Part shown: in pieces, positions 6,884 to 13,088 of the stretch
Numbering within the stretch: position 1 is the stretch's first letter
Layout: the number at the start of each line of letters is the position of its first letter
Origin: Flavobacterium sp.
Lineage (GTDB): Bacteria > Bacteroidota > Bacteroidia > Flavobacteriales > Flavobacteriaceae
Assembly: GCA_004296145.1 (NCBI GenBank)
Contig: SEBM01000017.1
Span: 1 to 17,714 of the forward strand
Length of the DNA: 17,714 nucleotides
Direction: 5' to 3'
The notes under the pieces: generated by a model
What the model was told of the DNA's origin: nothing
Seen by the model: the letters and a program-made list of their open reading frames with translations, nothing else
Database searches by the model: none
Made by a program: the position numbers and the translations under genes

Positions 6884-6960
6884 AAATTGGAATTTGGAAT
6901 TTGGATTTTCAAAATTTGGAATTTCAAATCTGATTTGAATTTCGCAAACTTCGGTTTGAA
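6884..6960. repeat. Low-complexity 'ggaattt' words before the SDR genes
   Basis: The stretch consists of repeated ttggaattt-type words on both strands (for example 'ttggaatttggaatttgg'), similar to words flanking the terminator at 8586-8673. It is non-coding with no clear function. Confidence 0.5.
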
Positions 6961-6990
6961 ATTTACAATTCCCCACGCCTGCTTCACTCC

Positions 6991-6998
6991 TACCTTTG
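6991..6998 (+). promoter_or_regulatory. -7 box TACCTTTG upstream of the SDR pair
   Basis: An exact TAnnTTTG match, 26 bases before the ATG at 7025. No clear TTG/TTTG at the -33 distance, which would fit a promoter needing an activator such as the AraC protein upstream (inference). Confidence 0.5.
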
Positions 6999-7024
6999 TC
7001 TTATCAATTTAAAAAATAGAAAAG

Positions 7025-7750
7025 ATGAATTTATCAAAAAACAAAATTTTAATAACCGGTGGCGCAAGCGGTATCGGACTTGGGCTAACACAACGTTTTA
7101 TCGAAGAAGGAAATACGGTAATTATCTGCGGAAGAAGAGAATCTGTTCTTAATGAAGTGAAGGCTCAGTTTCCATCGGTAATTACAAAAGTATCTGATTT
7201 ATCAAATGAAACAGATCGTATTGCACTTTACGAATGGATCAAAGAAAACCACAGCGATTTAAATGTTTTAGTTAATAATGCAGGAATTCAGAACTGGATT
7301 TCGGTTACAGATGCCAATTTTTACGAAAGTATGAAATCTGAATTAGCGACTAATATTGAAGCTCCGTTACATTTAACTTCATTATTTATCAATTTACAAT
7401 CACTTACAACAGTGATGAATGTAACATCCGGACTGGCATTTTCTCCTTTTGCAAAAGTTCCGGTTTATTCGGCTACAAAAGCATTTTTCCGTTCGTTTAC
7501 GATTTCACTTCGTCATTTATTAAAAGCGAAGAATATTGAAGTAGTAGAAATTATTCCGCCTGCCTTAAACACCGATCTTGGCGGAGTTGGATTACACGAC
7601 GCACATCCAAGTGTAAGCAGTTTTATCGTTTCGATATTCGAACAATTAAAAGAAGGCAGAACAGAACTTACTTTCGGAACCAGCGAAACAAGACTAAATG
7701 CTAGCGTTCCTGAATTAAAAGCATCGTTTGAAGCTTTACATTCAAACTAG
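7025..7750 (+). CDS. Short-chain dehydrogenase/reductase, DltE-like
   Basis: A 241-residue SDR oxidoreductase, cytoplasmic, NAD(P)-dependent. The N-terminal Rossmann motif is TGGASGIG (residues 11-18), the structural NNAG is at 84-87 and the catalytic set is Ser135, Tyr148, Lys152 with the usual 13-residue Ser-Tyr spacing ('VYSATKAF'). Overall it resembles the COG3967 'DltE' group ('VIICGRRESVLNEVKAQFP', 'ALYEWIKENHSDLNVLVNNAGIQ'). The DltE name comes from teichoic-acid D-alanylation in Gram-positives and should not be read as function here. Short C-terminus after 'GTSETRLNAS', typical of the group. It is followed after 51 bases by a second SDR and preceded by the AraC regulator; the three probably form one regulon handling carbonyl or alcohol substrates. 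Substrate and cofactor preference cannot be read reliably. Confidence 0.9.
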   Translation: MNLSKNKILITGGASGIGLGLTQRFIEEGNTVIICGRRESVLNEVKAQFPSVITKVSDLSNETDRIALYEWIKENHSDLNVLVNNAGIQNWISVTDANFYESMKSELATNIEAPLHLTSLFINLQSLTTVMNVTSGLAFSPFAKVPVYSATKAFFRSFTISLRHLLKAKNIEVVEIIPPALNTDLGGVGLHDAHPSVSSFIVSIFEQLKEGRTELTFGTSETRLNASVPELKASFEALHSN

Positions 7751-7801
7751 TAAAAATTCACAATTCACAACTCATAATTAACAATCAATAATTATAAAAA
7801 G

Positions 7802-8566
7802 ATGGCAGTAAATACAAAAATAGCTTTAGTAACCGGCGGTAGCAGAGGTTTAGGGCAAAACATGGCAATTGCAATTGCAAAAAAAGGACTTGACATAATC
7901 ATTACTTACAACAGCAAAAAAGAAGAGGCTGACGCAGTGGTAAAAGAAATCGAAAATCTGGGACAAAAAGCAGCGGCACTTCAATTGAATGTTGCGGATT
8001 CTAAAACTTTTGATTCTTTTTTTGAAAATGTTGCGACAACTTTAAAAAGTACTTTTTCAACAGATAAATTTGATTTTCTGGTAAATAACGCCGGAATCGG
8101 AATCCATAATTCGTTTTTAGGAACTACAGAGGAAGAATTTGATTTATTGAATAACATTCAGTTCAAAGGACCATTTTTCTTAACTCAAAAAGCTTTGGCT
8201 TTATTAAATAATGGCGGAGGAATTGTCAATATTTCTACTGGTTTAGCAAGATTCTCTTCTCCGGGTTACGCAGCTTATGCTTCTATGAAAGGCGCTATTG
8301 AAACGCTTACAAAATATCAGGCAAAAGAATTAGGCGAAAAAGGAATCAGAGTAAATGTGGTGGCTCCGGGCGCTATCGAAACAGATTTTGGTGGCGGTGT
8401 TGTTAGGGATAATGAACAGTTAAACAAATTTTTATCTTCTGTAACCGCTTTAGGAAGAGTTGGTTTACCGGATGATATTGGCGGAGTTGTTGCCTTTTTA
8501 TGTACGGAAGATGCACGTTGGGTAAATGCTCAAAGAATTGAAGTTTCTGGTGGGATGAACTTATAA
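7802..8566 (+). CDS. Short-chain dehydrogenase/reductase, FabG-like
   Basis: A 254-residue classical SDR. It has the TGGSRGLG nucleotide-binding motif (residues 11-18), NNAG in 'FLVNNAGIG', catalytic Ser145 ('VNISTGLA'), Tyr159 and Lys163 ('YASMK'). The Ser-Tyr spacing is 14, one more than usual, owing to an extra residue in the 'SSPGYAAY' segment. 'IRVNVVAPGAIETDF' and the C-terminal 'VEVSGGMNL'-type end (here IEVSGGMNL) are standard. It probably reduces a ketone or oxidises an alcohol with NAD(P)H; a fatty-acid role is not implied, as no fab genes are nearby. The 51-base gap from the first SDR contains only AT-rich 'acaatt' words and no -7 box, so the two are likely co-transcribed. A nested hairpin region follows and separates it from convergent genes. 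Confidence 0.9.
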   Translation: MAVNTKIALVTGGSRGLGQNMAIAIAKKGLDIIITYNSKKEEADAVVKEIENLGQKAAALQLNVADSKTFDSFFENVATTLKSTFSTDKFDFLVNNAGIGIHNSFLGTTEEEFDLLNNIQFKGPFFLTQKALALLNNGGGIVNISTGLARFSSPGYAAYASMKGAIETLTKYQAKELGEKGIRVNVVAPGAIETDFGGGVVRDNEQLNKFLSSVTALGRVGLPDDIGGVVAFLCTEDARWVNAQRIEVSGGMNL

Positions 8567-8690
8567 ATTAAATTCCAACTTTTTAAAATTCCAAATTCCA
8601 ATAAAAATCCGACAGGTTTAAAAACCTGTCGGGTTTATTTTTTAAACTCCACTAAAATTGGAATTTGGAATTTAAATATTGGAATTTAAT
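8567..8690. repeat. Triple nested inverted repeat between convergent genes
   Basis: Three concentric complementary pairs: 8567-8578 with 8679-8690 (12 bases, perfect), 8586-8602 with 8657-8673 (17 bases, perfect, 'attccaaattccaat' type) and the terminator stem 8609-8619 with 8622-8632. The block fills almost the whole gap between two convergent genes. A symmetric structure of this kind can terminate transcription from both sides. Confidence 0.8.
8609..8646. terminator. Hairpin terminator shared by convergent genes
   Basis: An 11-bp perfect stem, CCGACAGGTTT with AAACCTGTCGG, with a minimal loop (inner A-T pairs likely open), then a T-rich tail 'gggtttatttttt' on the plus strand. On the minus strand the stem is followed by 'ggatttttattgg', also T-rich, so it may be bidirectional. 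Confidence 0.75.
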
Positions 8691-8695
8691 CTCCT

Positions 8696-9169
8696 TTAAT
8701 CTTTTTGGATAATTACATCAAAACCACCGTTTTTATCAAAGACAACATCGTAAAACTTTGCCTGTTTTTCTATTCCGACTTCATAGGTTATTTTGTTTTT
8801 ATAATCTACAACCATGGCAATTTCGTGAATCACACTTGTTGGATAACTTTTCTTTAGATAAATCTGTGCTTTTTGAGGAAGCTGGCTTAAAGGAATCTGC
8901 GTTTCTACAGCTTTTAAAACACCTAAATTATCATAAACTGCTAATGCTTTTGTTTTTGCATCGGCATTAAATTTAGCTTCATACCTGATTTCATCATTGT
9001 CATCTCCCACATATTCTTCAGACCAGACAGGAACCTTATTAGGATAGGCCTTTTCAAAAGCGAATTTCACCACTTCGGGCGGCGTTACCACTTTTTTCAT
9101 ATTTGTTCCTTCTTGTGCCATCAAAAAACTGCTGAATAAAAAAACAAATGCCATGAGTATATTTTTCAT
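8696..9169 (-). CDS. Secreted PepSY-like protein (second of a tandem pair)
   Basis: A 157-residue exported protein. Residues 1-18 are a Sec signal peptide ending MA-Q19. The mature part resembles the Bacteroidota putative beta-lactamase-inhibitor-like / PepSY-like family: two similar alpha-beta units, the first with 'FEKAYPNKVPVWSEEY', then 'RYEAKFNADAKTKALAVYDNLGVLKAVETQIPLSQLP', the second with 'YLKKSYPTSVIHEI' and 'TYEVGIEKQAKFYDVVFDKNGGF'. The recurrent 'aYP...W..E' and 'v.fd..G' patterns are diagnostic. Location is periplasm or cell surface. It is paralogous to the gene just upstream on the minus strand (9281-9736). Function is unknown; the location downstream of a two-component system suggests a regulated envelope protein or accessory sensor (inference). 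There is no clear promoter in the 111-base gap between the paralogs. Confidence 0.82.
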   Translation of the reverse strand: MKNILMAFVFLFSSFLMAQEGTNMKKVVTPPEVVKFAFEKAYPNKVPVWSEEYVGDDNDEIRYEAKFNADAKTKALAVYDNLGVLKAVETQIPLSQLPQKAQIYLKKSYPTSVIHEIAMVVDYKNKITYEVGIEKQAKFYDVVFDKNGGFDVIIQKD

Positions 9170-9280
9170 GATTTCAACATTTAAATTAACAAATCTTAAA
9201 ACAGTACATTAAAATTACAGCTTATAAATTAAGATGATATTAAATTACAGAAAAATTTAAAAAAGTAGATTAAATACATT

Positions 9281-9736
9281 TTAGCCTATGCGTGTTCTGC
9301 CAATGTAATTACCGTCTTTATCAAAGTTAACGTAATAAATTTTGCCTTCCTTTTTAGCCTCCACCTCATATGAAGAACTATTTTTATCATCCGTAACTAA
9401 TTTAATACTGCTATAAGATTTAGACGGATAATTTTGTTTCAGATAGTTTCGTGCTGTTAGCGGCAGCTTATTTAATAGAATTGCGGCTTTATTAGCTTTT
9501 AAGTTTCCTGCACTATCATACACTTCTAAAACTTTTGTCTTATTGATAAAAAAATTGGCTATGAACTTAACATCTTCATTCAAATTATTACTGTATTCCA
9601 TTGACCACACAGGCTTAATTTTAGGATGTTGTTTGTCGAAAGACGCTGTAATGTTTTCGGGCGGCACTAATATTGCATTTTGCCCACTTGCAAAAAAACT
9701 CCACACAAGAGCAACGATAAAAAAAACATTTTTCAT
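9281..9736 (-). CDS. Secreted PepSY-like protein (first of a tandem pair)
   Basis: A 151-residue exported protein with a Sec signal peptide (residues 1-18, cut near SG-Q19). It shares the layout of its neighbour: 'PPENITASFDKQHPKIKPVWSMEY', 'FIANFFINKTKVLEVYDSAGNLKANKAAILLNKLP', 'YLKQNYPSKSYSSI' and 'SYEVEAKKEGKIYYVNFDKDGNY'. The two proteins are clearly diverged duplicates. The ATG lies 53 bases after the stop codon of the LytTR regulator on the same strand, close enough for co-transcription. A near-consensus GATATTTG on the minus strand (9759-9766) could be an extra promoter but has a mis-spaced -33 partner. No metal-binding or catalytic residues stand out, so a binding or sensing role is more likely than an enzyme. 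Confidence 0.82.
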   Translation of the reverse strand: MKNVFFIVALVWSFFASGQNAILVPPENITASFDKQHPKIKPVWSMEYSNNLNEDVKFIANFFINKTKVLEVYDSAGNLKANKAAILLNKLPLTARNYLKQNYPSKSYSSIKLVTDDKNSSSYEVEAKKEGKIYYVNFDKDGNYIGRTRIG

Positions 9737-9789
9737 GATATAAAATATATTAACGATGCAAATATCGTAATAAAAATATTACAAAATGT

Positions 9790-10488
9790 TTATTTTTTTA
9801 ATCTATCCAAAAGCTCTCTTCTGTAGGTTATACCAATTGGGAGTTTTTCTTTTTTTATAACGACAAAATCCTTTTCGGTTTCTTCTATTTTGTCTAATGC
9901 GACGATGTACGATTTGTGAATTCGCATGAAGTTTTTCTCCGGAAGACATTTTTCAAATTCCGTTGTAGTAATTGATGCGAGATAAGTTCGTTTTGTGGTA
10001 TGTAGTTTCACGTAATTTCCAAAACTTTGTGCATACAAAAGATGGTCTAACTCTATGTCTACCAAATATCCGTCTACTTTTACGCTTACTGAATTTACAA
10101 CAGTTTCTTCTTCTTTAATAGCAATAACTTCGGTTGAAAAAAAACGGTCGATTGCTTTTAAAAATCTTGGAAAATAAATAGGTTTTAAAAGATAATCAAT
10201 TACACCGTAATCATAACTTTCAAGGGCAAATTCAGAATAAGCAGTTGTAAGGATTGTTTTTGGATGAACCTGAAGAATCTTTAACAATTCCATTCCCGAA
10301 ATTTCGGGCATATTGATATCCAAAAACATCAGATCGACTTTGTTTTCACGAAGGTAATCCATGGCTTCAATTCCATTATAACCCTGGAAAACAAGTTCCA
10401 GATTTGGATTTTGCTTGATGTAATTCGCAAGCACATAATGCGCTGCCGGCTCATCATCTACAATAATACACTTTTTGGATTCTCTCAT
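9790..10488 (-). CDS. LytTR-family response regulator
   Basis: A 232-residue two-component response regulator. The receiver (about 6-120) has the acidic pair Asp11-Asp12, phospho-acceptor Asp57 ('LMFLDINMPEISG'), switch Thr81/82 ('ILTTAYSEFALESYDYGVIDYLLKP') and Lys102. The C-terminal LytTR DNA-binding domain (about 134-230) is recognised by 'LLYAQSFGNYVKLHTTKRTYLASIT', 'NFMRIHKSYIVAL' and 'LPIGITYRREL'. Its start overlaps the kinase stop by four bases (ATGA at 10485-10488), so the two are translationally coupled partners. Target promoters are not known; candidates are the PepSY-like genes downstream and the divergent efflux operon. No LytTR-type paired direct repeats were recognised in these upstream regions. 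Confidence 0.93.
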   Translation of the reverse strand: MRESKKCIIVDDEPAAHYVLANYIKQNPNLELVFQGYNGIEAMDYLRENKVDLMFLDINMPEISGMELLKILQVHPKTILTTAYSEFALESYDYGVIDYLLKPIYFPRFLKAIDRFFSTEVIAIKEEETVVNSVSVKVDGYLVDIELDHLLYAQSFGNYVKLHTTKRTYLASITTTEFEKCLPEKNFMRIHKSYIVALDKIEETEKDFVVIKKEKLPIGITYRRELLDRLKK

Positions 10489-11525
10489 TCTACAAACTTC
10501 TTCAGTTGCAATTTCAAATCTACCATGTAGGTATTTTTATTCTCCTGAATGTCTAATTTATAATCTTTTCCGTAAAGCAAATTCAAACGCTCAATTGTAT
10601 TTTTCAAACCAATTTTAGTAGAAACAACGTCTGTTTTTTTCTCCGGAATTGAGTTTACCACATGCAAATGCAATAAGCCATTTTCAACCGTTACAATGAT
10701 TCTCACAAAACATTTTTCGATGGCGCAGGTTCCGTGTTTAAAGGCATTTTCAATAAAGGCAATCAATAACATTGGTGACACTTTATAAGCATTTTCGTTG
10801 TCGATTTTACAATCGTATGTGATTTCACAACGATAACCAACACGCTCTTTTTCAAGCTGAACGTAACTGTTTATAAATTCTAATTCATCTTCTAGTGTTA
10901 CGCATTTTTTATTGTTGCTTTCCAGCTGATAACGCATTAATTGTGAAACCTTCATAATCAAATCAGGCGTTCTTTCGGGAAATTCTAAACTGATTCCATA
11001 AAGGGTATTAAAGGTATTGAATAAAAAATGCGGGTTCAATTGTCCTTTTAAGGAATTCAGCTGCATTTCATTAAACAATAATGTTTCGTTTGTTTGTTTC
11101 CTGTGGATTCTGTAGAATTTAAAAACAATAATCGGACTCAGAATACAAACCAAAGTCCCTAAAACACTCGCCAATTGATACACATAACTTCTTTGATGCG
11201 AGTTCTGGTACAAACGGCAATTGCTGAACATATCCAGCATCGTGATTTCATACAAAACAACCGAAAACACAAATACTCCAAAAAGCGTCAATAATATGTA
11301 GGTTACAGGTCTTCTTGTTTTAAAAAGAATCGGTAAAAGGAAAAATCGGTTAAACTGGGCGTGCATGTATAAAATGCAATAAAAAAATATCCCCATTAAG
11401 ATTGACGTCACCGAGCTAAAAAGCATCCAGTCATTCTTTAGGGTGTATATGGTAAAGGAAAAGGCAACAACGGCAACCTCCTGCCACCACTTGTTATCCA
11501 ATATATTATCAAATTGTCTGCTCAT
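10485..11525 (-). CDS. LytS/YehU-type membrane sensor histidine kinase
   Basis: A 346-residue inner-membrane sensor kinase of the His_kinase (PF06580) type. The N-terminal half has four likely membrane segments (about 14-29, 33-54, 74-97 and 116-138) and no large periplasmic domain, so it probably senses a membrane or membrane-soluble signal, or a partner protein. The phospho-acceptor His166 lies in 'GQLNPHFLFNTFNTL', the signature of this kinase class. The HATPase region has the N box 'LIAFIENAFKHG' (Asn260) and the 'GLKNTIERL' G box (306-314), both intact. It is followed by its LytTR regulator with a four-base overlap. Its upstream region is shared with the divergent TolC-RND efflux operon and contains the operator at 11580-11610, 55 bases from its start. 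No convincing TAnnTTTG box was found for it. Confidence 0.92.
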   Translation of the reverse strand: MSRQFDNILDNKWWQEVAVVAFSFTIYTLKNDWMLFSSVTSILMGIFFYCILYMHAQFNRFFLLPILFKTRRPVTYILLTLFGVFVFSVVLYEITMLDMFSNCRLYQNSHQRSYVYQLASVLGTLVCILSPIIVFKFYRIHRKQTNETLLFNEMQLNSLKGQLNPHFLFNTFNTLYGISLEFPERTPDLIMKVSQLMRYQLESNNKKCVTLEDELEFINSYVQLEKERVGYRCEITYDCKIDNENAYKVSPMLLIAFIENAFKHGTCAIEKCFVRIIVTVENGLLHLHVVNSIPEKKTDVVSTKIGLKNTIERLNLLYGKDYKLDIQENKNTYMVDLKLQLKKFVE

Positions 11526-11579
11526 TCTTAATACTTAAATAGTGTACAAAGTACGAACAAAAATTTAATTATTTTTTCC

Positions 11580-11610
11580 AATAAATGACCAATTCAATTG
11601 GTCATTTATT
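11580..11610. promoter_or_regulatory. 31-bp perfect palindromic operator in the divergent region
   Basis: 15-base perfectly complementary arms around a single central C (11595), with core TGACCAATT-C-AATTGGTCA. The length, symmetry and TGACC...GGTCA core look like a TetR/AcrR-family operator, which often controls RND efflux operons. It lies between the divergent sensor kinase (starts 11525) and TolC-like (starts 11691) genes. No T tract follows, so terminator function is unlikely. The regulator family is inference; the palindrome is exact. Confidence 0.7.
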
Positions 11611-11655
11611 ATCGTATTACATCATTTAAGATGAGAAATATCATTAGAACTAAAA

Positions 11656-11663
11656 TAATTTTG
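11656..11663 (+). promoter_or_regulatory. Possible -7 box TAATTTTG for the efflux operon
   Basis: An exact TAnnTTTG match 27 bases before the chosen ATG at 11691. No TTG at the -33 distance was seen. The palindromic operator centre lies about 60 bases upstream of this box. Confidence 0.4.
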
Positions 11664-11690
11664 TTGCACAATTTTCACACTTTGAGTTTT

Positions 11691-13076
11691 ATGTATTTCA
11701 AAAAAATTACTTTATTATTTTTCTTGATTTTTACCTCAATAGGGTTTTCACAAACGCTGTCTTTAAAAGAAGCTATAAAAACGGGACTTGAAAACTACGG
11801 TTCAATCAAAGCAAAAAACAATTACAGCAGTGCTTCTCAGGAAACGCTCAAACAAATTCGACGCGATTATCTGCCGAACCTGAATTTGTCCGCTCAACAG
11901 GATTACGGGACAATCAACGGGCAAAATGGTGCTTTGTACGGATTTAATGGTTTAGGAACTGCTTCTTCCGGACCAGCTTTACCAGACCAAAACTGGAATT
12001 CGGCTTTTGGTGCTTTGTATTTAGTCAATATGAACTGGGATTTTTTCACTTTCGGAAAAACAAAAGAAAAAATCAATCTGGCTAAAATGGATGTTCAGGC
12101 CAAAGAAAAAGATTTAAACCAGGAAAAATTCCAACAGCAAATTAAGATTTCTGCGGCTTACCTGAATTTACTGGCAAGTCAGCGATTATTGATTTCGCAG
12201 CAAAAAAACCTTTCCCGTGCTGAAGTTTTCAAAAAGACAGCAGCAGCAAGAGTTAAAAACGGATTATTGGCCGGAGTAGATTCTACGTTGGCAACTGCAG
12301 AAGTTTCTAAAGCCAAAATTGCTTTAAACCTTGCCAAGAATTTTGTGAAAGAGCAAAACAATAAATTAGTTGATTTGATGGGTGTTGCGCCCCAGGATTT
12401 TGTAACCGATACTCTTTTTGTAACTCAGATTCCGAAAGAACTGATAAAAGACAATGCTGCTACAGATAGTCTTCATCCGTTATTGCAACTTTATAAAACA
12501 AGAATTGATTACAGCAACCAACAGGTTAAATTATACAAACGTTTTTATTATCCAACAATGACGGCGTTTGGTGTTTTGCAAACCCGTGCATCAGGATTTG
12601 ATTCAAATTATATTACAGATCAGACCGCTTTTACCAGAAATTACTGGGACGGCGTAAATCCGGATCGTTCTAATTATTTAGTCGGAATTGGAATTAGCTG
12701 GAATTTGACGACACCTTTTAGATCAAGCAAACAAGTCAGCGCACAGAAATTTGTTTCTCAGGCTTTGCAGGAAGAATACAATCAGGCCGACAGAGAATTA
12801 AAATCGCAATTGAGTTTTGCCGATGATAAAATAAAAATCACGCTTGACAATTATGCCGAAGCACCGATTCAGGTCAATGCAGCACAAAAAGCTTATTTGC
12901 AGAAATCGACTTTATACAAAAATGGTTTAACAGATCTAACCGATTTAACACAAACCATTTACACTCTAAATCGTGCAGAAATCGATCGTGATATTGTCAA
13001 TAACAATGTATGGCAGTCGTTTTTATTAAAGGTTGCAGCAACCGGCAATTTTGACTTATTTATAAATGAATTTTAA
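11691..13076 (+). CDS. TolC-like outer-membrane efflux protein
   Basis: A 461-residue outer-membrane factor of the OEP/TolC family, the exit duct of the tripartite pump encoded here. The ATG at 11691 gives a clean Sec signal peptide (Lys-Lys, hydrophobic core, FS-Q). Longer in-frame starts exist, including a TTG at 11598, but that one lies inside the operator palindrome and yields an N-terminus without export logic. The mature protein shows two OEP repeats: 'LSLKEAIKTGLENYGSIKAKNNY' opening the first, long coiled-coil helices ('QQQIKISAAYLNLLASQRLLISQQKNLSRAEVF', 'VDSTLATAEVSKAKIALNLAKNFV'), and a second repeat with 'PTMTAFGVLQTRAS', 'LVGIGISWNLTTPF' and 'LYKNGLTDLTDLTQTIYTLNRAEID', the typical last helix. 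It lies 12 bases before the RND permease gene, so it is the first gene of the operon, an unusual position for the duct. Confidence 0.93.
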   Translation: MYFKKITLLFFLIFTSIGFSQTLSLKEAIKTGLENYGSIKAKNNYSSASQETLKQIRRDYLPNLNLSAQQDYGTINGQNGALYGFNGLGTASSGPALPDQNWNSAFGALYLVNMNWDFFTFGKTKEKINLAKMDVQAKEKDLNQEKFQQQIKISAAYLNLLASQRLLISQQKNLSRAEVFKKTAAARVKNGLLAGVDSTLATAEVSKAKIALNLAKNFVKEQNNKLVDLMGVAPQDFVTDTLFVTQIPKELIKDNAATDSLHPLLQLYKTRIDYSNQQVKLYKRFYYPTMTAFGVLQTRASGFDSNYITDQTAFTRNYWDGVNPDRSNYLVGIGISWNLTTPFRSSKQVSAQKFVSQALQEEYNQADRELKSQLSFADDKIKITLDNYAEAPIQVNAAQKAYLQKSTLYKNGLTDLTDLTQTIYTLNRAEIDRDIVNNNVWQSFLLKVAATGNFDLFINEF

Positions 13077-13088
13077 TTATAGATCCTA

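Noticed and set aside
7025..7750. Role in teichoic-acid D-alanylation suggested by the DltE resemblance
   Set aside because: The organism appears Gram-negative and no dlt genes are nearby; the name only reflects sequence group.
9759..9766. Minus-strand promoter GATATTTG for the first PepSY-like gene
   Set aside because: One mismatch to the -7 consensus and a TTTG only 15 bases away; too weak to list.
11547..11554. Minus-strand GTACTTTG as kinase promoter
   Set aside because: Only six of eight consensus positions fit once spacing is respected, with no -33 partner.
11598..11690. TTG start extending the TolC-like protein by 31 residues
   Set aside because: It begins inside the operator palindrome and would bury the signal peptide; the ATG at 11691 gives a canonical signal peptide.
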